Of a stretch of 64,000 nucleotides of DNA, positions 8,558 to 16,422 are shown piece by piece. The DNA is taken from contig CANHGK010000005.1 in NCBI GenBank assembly GCA_947460235.1, forward strand, positions 120,816 to 184,815. The letters are read 5' to 3'. This DNA is from Paenibacillaceae bacterium (GTDB taxonomy: Bacteria > Bacillota > Bacilli > Paenibacillales > CANHGK01). Numbering within the stretch: position 1 is the first letter of the stretch; every line of letters begins with the position of its first letter. Both the position numbers and the translations under genes were made by a program. The notes beneath the pieces were generated by a model. The model ran no database searches. It saw only the letters and a program-made list of their open reading frames with translations, and was not told the origin of the DNA.

Positions 8558-8798
8558 TTTTTCGAAGAAAGTGACGTTAACCCCGCATGAAAATGGCCTA
8601 AAGTACACATTGTTACATTGATGCGCGTCAGTGGCGGAGATCCTCGCCGGTTGATCTTCCTGGAAGAGGAAATGAGTTCATTCTTGGTCGTTTTGCACCG
8701 CAAGGGGTTACTCTGATGGTTTAAGATGCATGTGCGCATTTAGAGCGTGTGCGTCTTTTTTTGTGTGCAGATGTCAATCCTCCATCTTTTATTTAAGA
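8558..8798. other. Intergenic gap with no confident gene
   Basis: No gene with a start and ribosome binding site was found. Around 8600-8720 the plus strand has a short open stretch (ending NEFILGRFAPQGVTLMV and a stop) that may be the tail of a degraded gene, but its family was not recognised. The right edge holds the promoter of the two-component system. Confidence 0.4.
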
Positions 8799-8825
8799 TT
8801 CGTTAAAGGTTCGTAATGCTATAAT
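8799..8825 (+). promoter_or_regulatory. Promoter with tandem response-regulator box
   Basis: Two direct repeats, TTCGTTAA (8799-8806) and TTCGTAAT (8810-8817), are 11 bp apart, one helical turn, and end just before a consensus -10 TATAAT (8820-8825). The -35 region is covered by the repeats and is itself poor. This is the usual design of a promoter activated by an OmpR/PhoP-type regulator, so the regulator encoded 37 bases downstream probably activates its own operon. Confidence 0.6.
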
Positions 8826-8861
8826 CAATTAACAGATTGTTTCGCCAGAGAGGGGATATCG

Positions 8862-9539
8862 ATGCGGATTTTGGTCGTAGAGGACGAAGTCAAACTGGCA
8901 GAAGGAATCGCACGAATCCTGCGCAAGCAAAATTACGCGGTAGATCTCATTCACGATGGGCACGCAGGTTTGGATGAAGCACGGAGTGGGATTTATGATT
9001 TGCTTTTGCTGGATGTGATGCTGCCTGGTCTGGATGGAAACGCCATAGTACAGCGCATGCGCCTTGAGGGAATCAATACGCCTGTATTGATGTTGAGTGC
9101 GAGAAGTGAAAGTTCGGATAAAGTGAATGGGTTGGACGTCGGTGCGGATGATTATCTCGCCAAGCCGTTTGAGGTAGAAGAATTGTTGGCACGCATTCGT
9201 GCCGTTTTGCGCCGGAGAGGACAACTGGTGCATGACCTCTTGTTTCAATTTGAAGATTTGGAATTGAATCCGGGCACATTAAAACTCATTTGTGGTGCTC
9301 GGGAGCTGAAATTGAACTTAAAAGAAAGTCAGCTTTTGCAATTGTTGATGCAACGCAAGCGAGCGGTGACCACGAAAGAAATGATCATCGAAAAACTTTG
9401 GGGATTCCATGCCGAGGCGGAGTATAACAATGTGGAAGTGTATGTTTCATTTTTACGGAAAAAATTGACCTTTCTCCAGTCGGTTGTGGCCATCCAAACG
9501 ATTCGCGGTGTTGGCTATGTTTTGGAGGCTGGGACATAA
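8862..9539 (+). CDS. OmpR/PhoB-family response regulator
   Basis: A 225-aa two-domain regulator. The receiver (1-118) has the acidic pocket VVEDE, the phospho-acceptor LLLLDVMLPGLDG (Asp about 51), LMLSARSESSDKVNGLDVGADDY and the Lys in LAKPF. A winged-helix effector domain (about 125-222) has the recognition helix region NNVEVYVSFLRKKL and the wing IQTIRGVGYVLE. It overlaps the start of the kinase gene by one base (TAATG), so the pair is translationally coupled. A tandem box upstream suggests autoregulation. The signal is unknown. Confidence 0.96.
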   Translation: MRILVVEDEVKLAEGIARILRKQNYAVDLIHDGHAGLDEARSGIYDLLLLDVMLPGLDGNAIVQRMRLEGINTPVLMLSARSESSDKVNGLDVGADDYLAKPFEVEELLARIRAVLRRRGQLVHDLLFQFEDLELNPGTLKLICGARELKLNLKESQLLQLLMQRKRAVTTKEMIIEKLWGFHAEAEYNNVEVYVSFLRKKLTFLQSVVAIQTIRGVGYVLEAGT

Positions 9540-10807
9540 TGTTTCAACAATTTCGGAAGCAGTATTTGATCTTGAACATGTTAACGATTACAGCGTTGAT
9601 GCTGGTCGCGTTCGTCGTGATCTATGGGATGATGGCGGAAAATAATAAAAGAGGCATTAACAACCAATTGAAAGATGCATCCGATCGCGTCCGATTGTCG
9701 GAAATATCCAAACAAATTGGAGTTGCGGTTGAGGATAAACATCCTGTCATGTTGGAAAATGGTGATGATGTACCGTCGCGCGCGCTATGTTTTTCGTTGT
9801 ATGTGAATGACAATGGGGTAATTCAGCGAATCTATTCGAAGGTTAATCTTGGTAAATCGCTATTTGATCAAGTGCATGAATTGGCTTGGAATCAAGGTAG
9901 TGTAACTGGACAATTTGAAACGGATACGCAGCAATGGAGCTATGTGATCGAGCCGTTCCAGGACGGGAAACTGATTACGTATTTGGATGTTACGATGCAT
10001 AACGGATTTTTGACGAAACTGATTCAGACCTTTGTTGCAGTGACGATTGGAATGTTGTTCATCATTTACTTGATCAGTTGGATGTTCGCAAATCGTTCCA
10101 TCAAACCGTTGGAAGCCGCATTCGAAAAGCAAAAACAATTTATTTCAGATGCATCTCACGAATTTAAAACGCCACTCGCAGTCATTCAAACGAACGTGGA
10201 TGCGATCTTGACCAATCCGGAAGAAACAATCGACAGTCAATCGAAGTGGTTGCATTCGATTCAATCCGAAGTTGGCCGGATGACGAAGTTGACGAATGAT
10301 TTGTTGTATTTGACAAGGATCGATGAAACGATCAAGGATCAATTGGTTGACGTCGTCGCTCTGAGTGAAGTCGTTCAACAAATGAGCTTGACGGTGGAAC
10401 CGCTCTTTTATGAAAAGAAATTATCTTTTCTTACATCCATTGAATCGGACCTTAAGTGCGTTGGTGATGATGAAAAGTTGAAACAAGTGATCTTGATCTT
10501 GTTGGATAACGCGATGAAATATGCGTCGCCGCTAGGTAATGTTAGCATTTTTCTAAAAAATCAAAACAATGTTGCAACCCTCAACGTCACGAATTCAGGC
10601 GGACCGATTGCAGAAGAACAGTTGGAGCGGATCTTTGAGCGTTTCGTTCGACTGGATTTCGCTCGGCAACGAAGTGTTGGTGGGTATGGACTCGGGTTGG
10701 CGATTGCCAAGTCCATTGTGCAACAGCATCATGGTAAGATGCGTGCGACGAATGGGCTGGATCAGACGGTTTCATTTGAGGTGGAGTTACCGCTGATCAA
10801 TGAATAA
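9539..10807 (+). CDS. Membrane sensor histidine kinase
   Basis: A 422-aa kinase partner of the regulator just upstream. A transmembrane helix (about 13-33), an extracytoplasmic sensor region of about 125 residues, a second helix (about 160-180), then the HisKA motif FISDASHEFKTPLAVIQTN (His about 208) and the HATPase domain with N box LLDNAMKYAS, and G boxes GYGLGLAIAKS. There is no clear HAMP domain, only a short linker. On sensing its signal it should phosphorylate the regulator. Downstream are a YHYH remnant and two genes that may belong to the same regulon. Confidence 0.95.
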   Translation: MFQQFRKQYLILNMLTITALMLVAFVVIYGMMAENNKRGINNQLKDASDRVRLSEISKQIGVAVEDKHPVMLENGDDVPSRALCFSLYVNDNGVIQRIYSKVNLGKSLFDQVHELAWNQGSVTGQFETDTQQWSYVIEPFQDGKLITYLDVTMHNGFLTKLIQTFVAVTIGMLFIIYLISWMFANRSIKPLEAAFEKQKQFISDASHEFKTPLAVIQTNVDAILTNPEETIDSQSKWLHSIQSEVGRMTKLTNDLLYLTRIDETIKDQLVDVVALSEVVQQMSLTVEPLFYEKKLSFLTSIESDLKCVGDDEKLKQVILILLDNAMKYASPLGNVSIFLKNQNNVATLNVTNSGGPIAEEQLERIFERFVRLDFARQRSVGGYGLGLAIAKSIVQQHHGKMRATNGLDQTVSFEVELPLINE

Positions 10808-11334
10808 TTTTTCATTGAATTTGGAACATACAATGCGATCATGTTGAATGGGGTCGTCGTTGATTTGTTATCGGATGGTTGTTACATGCCCTCCGATTCA
10901 AAAGCGGATGAACATTGAAAAAAGGTGTGCGACCTACAAGTGAATCAGATCCCGGTGGAGCCTATGACGGCACATACGTTCAAGATTACGTCACTAACTC
11001 TGTAACGCTTGATGAATGTAATGGGATGAACGTCAACGGTCGATATAGATATTACGTGACGGATACGTATCCGTGGGTGATGAATTGTTATCATGGGACT
11101 CCAAGCGCCTCGTTCTCAAAAGGAGGGCTCGTGAGTGCTTATGTATGGCTTACTAACGCAACAAAATCGACGTCGTTGTCTGGGATACCAAGTACACTTC
11201 GAACGGGTTATGAATGGATTCAAAATTCCTTGATCGTTTTGATTTTGATTGTAATCATCGTGATCATGTTGTTGGTATTTTGGATTCGAAAAATTCTCAC
11301 TCGTCGCTCGAAGAATCAGAAATGGGGAAGGTAA
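10808..11334 (+). pseudogene. YHYH-domain secreted protein, broken remnant
   Basis: Two pieces of one protein lie in different frames. Frame one (10808-10918) reads EFGTYNAIMLNGVVVDLLSD, then GCYMPSDSKADEH and TGA; this is the start of a YHYH domain (PF14240 as I know it). The second frame, open from 10912 with a TTG at 10915, reads GGAYDGTYVQDYVTNSVTLD then ECNGMNVNGRYRYYVTDTYPW, the end of the same domain, followed by one membrane helix (LIVLILIVIIVIMLLVFW) and a basic tail. The middle of the domain, including its usual His-rich core, is missing, and RYRYY replaces YHYH. The 3-prime part could still be expressed as a 139-aa protein. It sits in line with the two-component system. Confidence 0.7.
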
Positions 11335-11336
11335 TC

Positions 11337-11933
11337 ATGCAAATTAATCGTTCTTATGCTTCAACGTATCGCTCCACAAACACTACGATGCAGCAACTGA
11401 TCTCGTCATTTAATCGTCAAGTTCAGGGTTCGCAAAGTAACGGGATGTCCGCTCAAAAGCAATCCGAATCTGGTCGACCACCGGCAGGAGGACCGCCAAT
11501 GGGACCACCGCCGATGGGCCCACCACCCCAAGGTGGACCAGGACGACAAGGTGGACCGGGTCAACAAGGGAGTCAACCAATGGGTAATGAGGGATTTCCC
11601 GCTTTTCCGCCACATCAAATGAAAAACATGATTGATCAAACGGCGGACTACTTAGGGACAGATGTCGATTCACTTAGAGAAGACTTGAAAACAAAAACCA
11701 TTTCAGAAATCGTGCAGAGCAAAAATCGTTCACTCGATGATTTGAAAACGAAACTGGTTTCGTTTGATCAAAAAAATCTGGATGCACAAATGAAAGCGGG
11801 ATCTGCTGATCGCGTCGATCGTTTTGTGAGTGAAAAAATAAGTCCGCCAATGGATTTTTCGTTTCAACAAGCGAGATCTGCCTATGTGCAGCAAATCCAG
11901 GGAATGAATGCTTGGTTTAACATGGCCAAGTAA
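11337..11933 (+). CDS. Uncharacterised protein with Pro/Gly-rich linker and C-terminal helical domain
   Basis: A 198-aa protein, no signal peptide seen. Residues 1-40 are Ser/Thr/Gln-rich, 45-85 form a low-complexity Pro-Gly-Met-Gln linker (PPAGGPPMGPPPMGPPPQGG), and the C-terminal part is helical: HQMKNMIDQTADYLGTD, ISEIVQSKNRSLDDLKTKL, ADRVDRFVSEK. This last block is shared with the C-terminus of the secreted protein at 31711 and resembles the common LG-S-x-E-L / GKSLAEIA / GVS helical repeat. ATG 11337 has GGGGAAGG 5 bases before it. It lies 2 bases after the YHYH remnant and 32 before a membrane protein, so it is part of that operon. Function unknown. Confidence 0.7.
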   Translation: MQINRSYASTYRSTNTTMQQLISSFNRQVQGSQSNGMSAQKQSESGRPPAGGPPMGPPPMGPPPQGGPGRQGGPGQQGSQPMGNEGFPAFPPHQMKNMIDQTADYLGTDVDSLREDLKTKTISEIVQSKNRSLDDLKTKLVSFDQKNLDAQMKAGSADRVDRFVSEKISPPMDFSFQQARSAYVQQIQGMNAWFNMAK

Positions 11934-11965
11934 TCATGATTTCCGCAAAAAGAGGAGGGCAAAAA

Positions 11966-13183
11966 TTGAATCGAAAATTACTAATGCTTTGTTCGGTTCT
12001 GATGTTGATTATGGGTTGCGGTGCCTATTATGACAGCTGGCGACACGTTGCTGGATTGGTGGAAACCTTTTTAACCGATGCGCATCTGATGATTTATGCG
12101 TCTATTTTTTTGGTGGGGATGATTGTGCTGACGACCGTCATTGTACAAATGATTCGTCTGAAGACATGGAGTCCAATGGCGTTACCGTTTCATCGTAGTT
12201 TGGCATTGGCTGGCGCAGGATCAAGTATGCAACTTTTGAGCGGCGTGTCGGACAGTATTTATCATTCCATTTTTGGATTTGATGTCACGATTTGGAGCCC
12301 ACCGCACATGGGCGCGATTTTTGGTGGTGTGTTAACGGGGATTGCATTGACTTCATTATGGTATGAGCAAAAAGAAAGTATGCTACGTTCTTTTTTTGCG
12401 ATTTTCACGATCAGCGTAACGATGTTTCTCCTGCAGTTTTCGATCGCCGAGTACAATTTCGGAAACCGATTTGAACAGTATCCTGCCTGGTTTGCTTGTT
12501 TTGAAACCTTGTTTTTTGGATTTTTTGTGCTCTGGTTTGTGCGAAAAGGCTACAAGTGGCATGCGACATTCATGTCTTTATTCGTTTGGCTCCTTCAGTT
12601 GGCGATCTGGTATTTATGGCAACCGTATACGCCACATCGAGATGGACAGGTTTCCATGTATGATTTTCCGTACGCGTTATTTGGCGGTGTCATTTTGTTT
12701 GAACTCATTTTTTGGCGATTCGCTCGTCTTGGGCGCTTAGGAACAATAATTTCGTTACTCGCTTCGGCGTTGTATTTTGCAGGATTAACGGGTTGGATGG
12801 TCTGGAATTCGGGACAAGCTTATGATGTAGAGATCCAGTTATGGGCGATTGGCTTGGCATGTATCGGTGCGGTGATTGCTTTTGTACTGGAATCTGTCGT
12901 TAGTGGGTATGGGGAGCGTAACTGGCGGAACTGGTTCACAATCCGGCGAATTCCGATTTCTTCGATCATCACCCTTTTATTTCCCGCAGTACTTTTAATC
13001 TTCTCACACGTTTTTGCAACGAGTGTTTTGGCTCACGAATTGGAGCCGCCAGACCGTCCGATGCGTAAAATGGCGCCAGATATGGAGCCGTGGTTCGTTG
13101 TATTTCAATTTGTATTGCAGACGTGGCTTGGGTATGGCTTGGCAAATCTGATGTTGCAGTTTAAAAGAAAAGCAACGAAGTGA
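11966..13183 (+). CDS. Polytopic membrane protein of unknown function
   Basis: A 405-aa protein with about ten membrane helices. A cluster of polar residues sits at helix ends: DAHLMIYAS, SDSIYHSIFGFDVTIWSPPHMGAIFGG, and later FSHVFATSVLAHELEPPDRPM, so conserved His/Asp residues may bind metal or haem. The D-x-x-x-H ... SPPH pattern occurs in uncharacterised bacterial membrane proteins. TTG 11966 is favoured because AGGAGG lies 7 bases upstream; an ATG at 11936 has no site. It is the last gene of the two-component/YHYH operon and is followed by a terminator. Confidence 0.75.
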   Translation: MNRKLLMLCSVLMLIMGCGAYYDSWRHVAGLVETFLTDAHLMIYASIFLVGMIVLTTVIVQMIRLKTWSPMALPFHRSLALAGAGSSMQLLSGVSDSIYHSIFGFDVTIWSPPHMGAIFGGVLTGIALTSLWYEQKESMLRSFFAIFTISVTMFLLQFSIAEYNFGNRFEQYPAWFACFETLFFGFFVLWFVRKGYKWHATFMSLFVWLLQLAIWYLWQPYTPHRDGQVSMYDFPYALFGGVILFELIFWRFARLGRLGTIISLLASALYFAGLTGWMVWNSGQAYDVEIQLWAIGLACIGAVIAFVLESVVSGYGERNWRNWFTIRRIPISSIITLLFPAVLLIFSHVFATSVLAHELEPPDRPMRKMAPDMEPWFVVFQFVLQTWLGYGLANLMLQFKRKATK

Positions 13184-13195
13184 AGCGACTTATCC

Positions 13196-13226
13196 GCCGG
13201 ATTCCACTCAGTGGTCCGGCTTTTTC
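13196..13226 (+). terminator. Rho-independent terminator
   Basis: GCCGGA...TCCGGC stem with an inner CCAC/GTGG pair (13196-13220) followed by TTTTTC. The 60 bases from here onward are strikingly similar to 15370-15425, on the other side of the next two genes. Confidence 0.9.
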
Positions 13227-13265
13227 TTTTCTCATCGAATAAAACACGACTCAGATGTCGACGAT

Positions 13266-13916
13266 TTATTTTAAATGGACTCGATTTTGTAATGCTTTTT
13301 TAAAGGGGATGCGTTGATCATATTTCCGATATTCTCCTGGATAAAAATCAAAATCAAAACAGGTCCGCATCGTAAATGTCCATTCGGTTTCGCAACTATC
13401 CCAATAGTAACTATAAATTTCTTCCATTTCAGAGTCGGTGGAGGATTCAATCATTTGAATTGCCTGATCGTAAAGCGAGTTTGAACGATTATGATCGATC
13501 AATAAATGGATATCGGCGAGTAATTCAATAAAGAGTGCATGCTGAATTTGGCGTACATTTAGCGATTGTAAGGTTTGCTCAATAATAGTGGCGTTTAATA
13601 TTGCAGTTTGTTTTGCTATTGTTGCGTTACCATTTAAATAGTCAAAAAGACTGGCAATGTGTACGAGCATACCTTGAATATACAAATTATCTCCGTTTTC
13701 TGAATCGAAATGAGGAAACATATGTCGAATGGTATGACCAGCAAGATGATAAATTGATGCTAAGCTTGAGTAGGATTTGCTTATTCGCCATTCATCTATT
13801 GTTTCATAAATGGATTCTGGCCAAGGAAATAAGCTGAAGCGAGAAGTGCTGAATTCATGATTATTTTCTTTTAGAATTTGACGAATGCCAGATAAAATCG
13901 TTTCGTGATAATTCAT
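13266..13916 (-). CDS. Hypothetical protein, possible partner or immunity protein
   Basis: A 216-aa, mostly helical, cytoplasmic protein with no family I recognise. Visible are an N-terminal helix (ETILSGIRQILKENNHEF), a His-containing segment (IYHLAGHTIRHMFPHFD), long amphipathic helices in the middle and an aromatic C-terminus. ATG 13916 has AAGGTGG 5-6 bases upstream. It starts 10 bases after the stop of the secreted protein gene 13927-14889 on the same strand, so the two form an operon. Base composition is more A+T rich than the surroundings. Its place after a signal-peptide protein is compatible with an immunity protein, but this is only inference. Confidence 0.65.
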   Translation of the reverse strand: MNYHETILSGIRQILKENNHEFSTSRFSLFPWPESIYETIDEWRISKSYSSLASIYHLAGHTIRHMFPHFDSENGDNLYIQGMLVHIASLFDYLNGNATIAKQTAILNATIIEQTLQSLNVRQIQHALFIELLADIHLLIDHNRSNSLYDQAIQMIESSTDSEMEEIYSYYWDSCETEWTFTMRTCFDFDFYPGEYRKYDQRIPFKKALQNRVHLK

Positions 13917-13926
13917 TTTAACCACC

Positions 13927-14889
13927 TTAGTTTTTATTTAATTGGTCATTCGGATTGTTTATGCCTCTAGAATATCCATTTTCAAAAATGGATTCGTACA
14001 GAATTGGCAACGGAATTACTCGATATGTCATTTTTTCTTTGTATCTGTAAAATTCAATTTCACGATCGATTTTACCACCCCAACGAAGATGGGCATGGAA
14101 AACTTGATTTACATTATTTCCACTGAATCCATATAAAACAAGTAATTTATAACCGGTTAAATCGATTTTTCGATCGTATCTTTTTGTTAAGGTGCTATTT
14201 GTATCTAATGAGTTATTGACCCAACATTGTAATCCCTTTGGAACTTCAAAAATTGCCATAATTATTTTATTTCTAGATGAATAATAAACGTTGACCGGAG
14301 CTGTTTTCCGAATCGTATTTACACAAGATTCTTCTAAGTGTTTTCTCGTAGACTCAGTTAATATAGCTTCCTTAAAACTTATTTTAGAATAGCAGATGTT
14401 AAGTTTTAATAATTCGAAACAGATTTCCAACATATCCACAATTGTTTGAAAAATCTGCTTGAACGCATCCACAATTTGATTAAATATCGGTTCTAGGTCA
14501 CTCCAATAATACGCTAGAACAACGGCTGCACCCAAAGATATGATTGCCGCAATCAGTTGCGATGCTGGAATCGTCAAACTTGCTTCAATTGATGCTCCAA
14601 TCGCGACAAGCGAGTAACGTGCTAACACTGGAATTCGCAATGTTGCTAATGAGTCATTTAACCTACATAATGAATCGCAACTGAACCATCCGGAGAGGTA
14701 GATTTTGGCAGATGAAGCAACAGGTGTCTTATATTCTGAATCTAACAATTGACGATGTACAGTGGCAAGTTGTTTATTTGCTTCGTTATCGATGACTCTC
14801 AACAGCTTTTGTCGAGAACTTAGATTTAAGTTAGCATATGTCCTTTTAACCGTCTCTTCAGTATATTTCTTCTGATCATACATATTCAT
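13927..14889 (-). CDS. Possible secreted or membrane-inserted protein; signal peptide cut off by an in-frame stop
   Basis: The open frame gives 320 aa from ATG 14889, but that start has no ribosome binding site. The same frame continues upstream into a signal-peptide-like region interrupted by one TAA (see 14890-15063). The body has a Cys-containing segment (SGWFSCDSLCRLNDS), a long hydrophobic block (LVAIGASIEASLTIPASQLI followed by AAIISLGAAVVLAYYW), an amphipathic helix and a beta-rich C-terminus (VFHAHLRWGGKIDREIEFYR). No enzyme motif was recognised. The layout, secreted protein with a hydrophobic core followed by a small cytoplasmic partner, resembles a toxin/immunity pair; this is inference. 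A+T rich, likely acquired. Confidence 0.55.
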   Translation of the reverse strand: MNMYDQKKYTEETVKRTYANLNLSSRQKLLRVIDNEANKQLATVHRQLLDSEYKTPVASSAKIYLSGWFSCDSLCRLNDSLATLRIPVLARYSLVAIGASIEASLTIPASQLIAAIISLGAAVVLAYYWSDLEPIFNQIVDAFKQIFQTIVDMLEICFELLKLNICYSKISFKEAILTESTRKHLEESCVNTIRKTAPVNVYYSSRNKIIMAIFEVPKGLQCWVNNSLDTNSTLTKRYDRKIDLTGYKLLVLYGFSGNNVNQVFHAHLRWGGKIDREIEFYRYKEKMTYRVIPLPILYESIFENGYSRGINNPNDQLNKN

Positions 14890-15063
14890 TTTGCTTAGAT
14901 TATCAAGTTCAGTCTTTAACGTTTGAAGTGCTGCTTTTGCTTCAATTGTTAGGTTGACTGGAGTGGCATTCGTTGCCGCGTAAACTGTAACGTGTAATGC
15001 GCTTACTAGAAAGCTAATGATTAAAAGTACCGATTACATTCTTAAAAAATATCTTTTTTTCAT
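14890..15063 (-). other. Upstream coding extension with in-frame TAA in the signal peptide
   Basis: On the minus strand an ATG at 15063 opens MKKRYFLRM, then TAA (15036-15034), then in the same frame SVLLIISFLVSALHVTVYAA and TNATPVNLTIEAKAALQTLK, running straight into the 320-aa frame. Joined, this is a textbook signal peptide (basic start, hydrophobic core, VYA-A cleavage site). AAGGAG lies about 13 bases before the ATG. A single nonsense change at codon 10 therefore seems to have silenced the export signal, unless the stop is suppressed or is an error. Confidence 0.6.
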
Positions 15064-15369
15064 ATTCTGCGAAATTCTCCTTTGCTTTTGATCAAACGTT
15101 TTCATTAAATGATAATGAATCGTTATGAGATATGCAAGTTTCTACCATTCCAGTTTGGATCCTGCATTAAACACTAAGAAACACTCGGATTCACTCGCGA
15201 GGCGAATGAAGGTCTTCATACTACGTAGTAATTTGCATCCAGTCTGTTTTGGTTTCATCGCAATCAACACTCACAGAGGTTTCGTGCACTTTGAGGTTTC
15301 CAATTAGATTGACTGGTTCATCAAGCAGTTCAATAAACTTGTAAGCGGAAAGAATAAGCTAAATTTTGC
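15064..15369. other. Gap with no recognised gene
   Basis: Both strands were read. A 60-codon plus-strand frame (15125-15307) has no ribosome binding site and no recognisable family. The left end holds the leader of the minus-strand gene. No repeats or RNA elements were recognised. Confidence 0.4.
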
Positions 15370-15398
15370 ACCGGATTCCGCTGAGGAGTCCGGTTTTT
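15370..15398 (+). terminator. Rho-independent terminator, near-copy of the one at 13196
   Basis: ACCGGA (15370-15375) pairs with TCCGGT (15389-15394), followed by TTTTT. The downstream text (CTTTTCTCGTCGAATAAAAC) is almost the same as after the 13196 terminator. Confidence 0.85.
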
Positions 15399-15492
15399 CT
15401 TTTCTCGTCGAATAAAACGCAGCTCCATGCTAAAATCAATTGATAAAAGCCGGTTCAATTCATTTGATTGGATTGGATTGAGAGGAGTGAAA

Positions 15493-15807
15493 ATGACAAC
15501 CATGTTTCAGAAACGCGATGAACAAGCGATCCGTTGTCCGCGGTGCGAATCCAAGAAGATCTATTTTGCTGTTCGCTTATTGAACGAAGACGTTATGATG
15601 GAATCATTGACTGGAAAACAAATCTCAACCGAGGATTACGATTGGAATGCGCTCTCCAAGATGCTGGTTTGTGAAAAATGTATTCATTATTTTGAAATGA
15701 AAAATGTCGATCGATTAGCAATTCAACGTGCACTTGAGCAAATTGCGCAAGAAAGTCAAAAGCGGGTAATCGGACATCTCGCCAAACAGAATCCTGAGCA
15801 ATCATAA
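15493..15807 (+). CDS. Hypothetical zinc-ribbon-like small protein
   Basis: A 104-aa cytoplasmic protein with two CxxC pairs, RCPRCES (about residue 15) and VCEKCIH (about 61), about 45 residues apart, which suggests one four-cysteine zinc site. The C-terminal third is a helix (AIQRALEQIAQESQKRVIGH). ATG 15493 is preceded by GAGAGGAGTGAAA. It is 22 bases upstream of another small gene in the same direction, so the two are probably co-transcribed. Function unknown. Confidence 0.7.
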   Translation: MTTMFQKRDEQAIRCPRCESKKIYFAVRLLNEDVMMESLTGKQISTEDYDWNALSKMLVCEKCIHYFEMKNVDRLAIQRALEQIAQESQKRVIGHLAKQNPEQS

Positions 15808-15829
15808 TTTTTTATCTTGGAGGCATTCG

Positions 15830-16300
15830 ATGACAACAATTGTTGATTACAAAAATGTAACGACCAGCGGATTGACATCTTCACCGGTTGCGGACGCGCT
15901 TGCTGGGTTACGTGCGCATGAAGCGCGCTATTACATGACGAAATACAAACACGAGTTCACCGTCACTTCGGCTGAGGAGAGTCAGGATACTGTGGATTAC
16001 GTGCGTCGGATATTGAAAACGGAGCGCGGACTTGAGTTTGCGGCGAAACCGCTGGAAACGGCACGGTTTCAGGTAGAAAATCTCAAAATGGCGTACGTAT
16101 TTTATGAGGACGGACTCGCCTTGAACGTCATGTACACGGTCGACAATCCAAAAAAACGGGCGGTAGGTTTTAAACTCGCTGTTGGCATGGAAGTGCCAGC
16201 CGAGTTGCAAGGGAAGTTTAAGTTCGCCACGATGAAGTCCAAGTTGGCAGGAACGATTCGAGGATCCTTTTTTGTGATAAAAGGGGAATATGAGGATTAG
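15830..16300 (+). CDS. Hypothetical protein
   Basis: A 156-aa soluble protein with a good ribosome binding site (TTGGAGGCATTCG). It appears alpha/beta, with a helical N-terminal half (VADALAGLRAHEARYYMTKY) and strand-rich C-terminal half (MAYVFYEDGLALNVMYTVDN). I do not recognise the family. It is probably in an operon with the zinc-ribbon gene before it and ends about 90 bases before a terminator. Confidence 0.65.
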   Translation: MTTIVDYKNVTTSGLTSSPVADALAGLRAHEARYYMTKYKHEFTVTSAEESQDTVDYVRRILKTERGLEFAAKPLETARFQVENLKMAYVFYEDGLALNVMYTVDNPKKRAVGFKLAVGMEVPAELQGKFKFATMKSKLAGTIRGSFFVIKGEYED

Positions 16301-16388
16301 ACATCGTTGGTGTGTTGGGTATTGATATCAATTCGTAATCTTGCGAAATGAGATTTTTCCGTTATACCGCGCTAACTATTGTAAAAAA

Positions 16389-16422
16389 AGCTACGATCGT
16401 TAATCTTCGATCGTAGCTTTTC
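16389..16422. terminator. Bidirectional terminator
   Basis: AGCTACGATCG (16389-16399) pairs perfectly with CGATCGTAGCT (16408-16418), with an A run before and a T run after. It can end transcription from both the hypothetical gene (plus) and the arr gene (minus), whose stop codon lies inside the loop. Confidence 0.92.

Noticed and set aside
11470..11590. GGACCACC-type direct repeats as a CRISPR or satellite
   Set aside because: Irregular and in frame; they encode the Pro/Gly/Met/Gln linker.
15110..15130. Fur/Zur-like half sites (GATAATGA ... CGTTATGA)
   Set aside because: The halves do not form a 7-1-7 palindrome and no metal gene is next to them.
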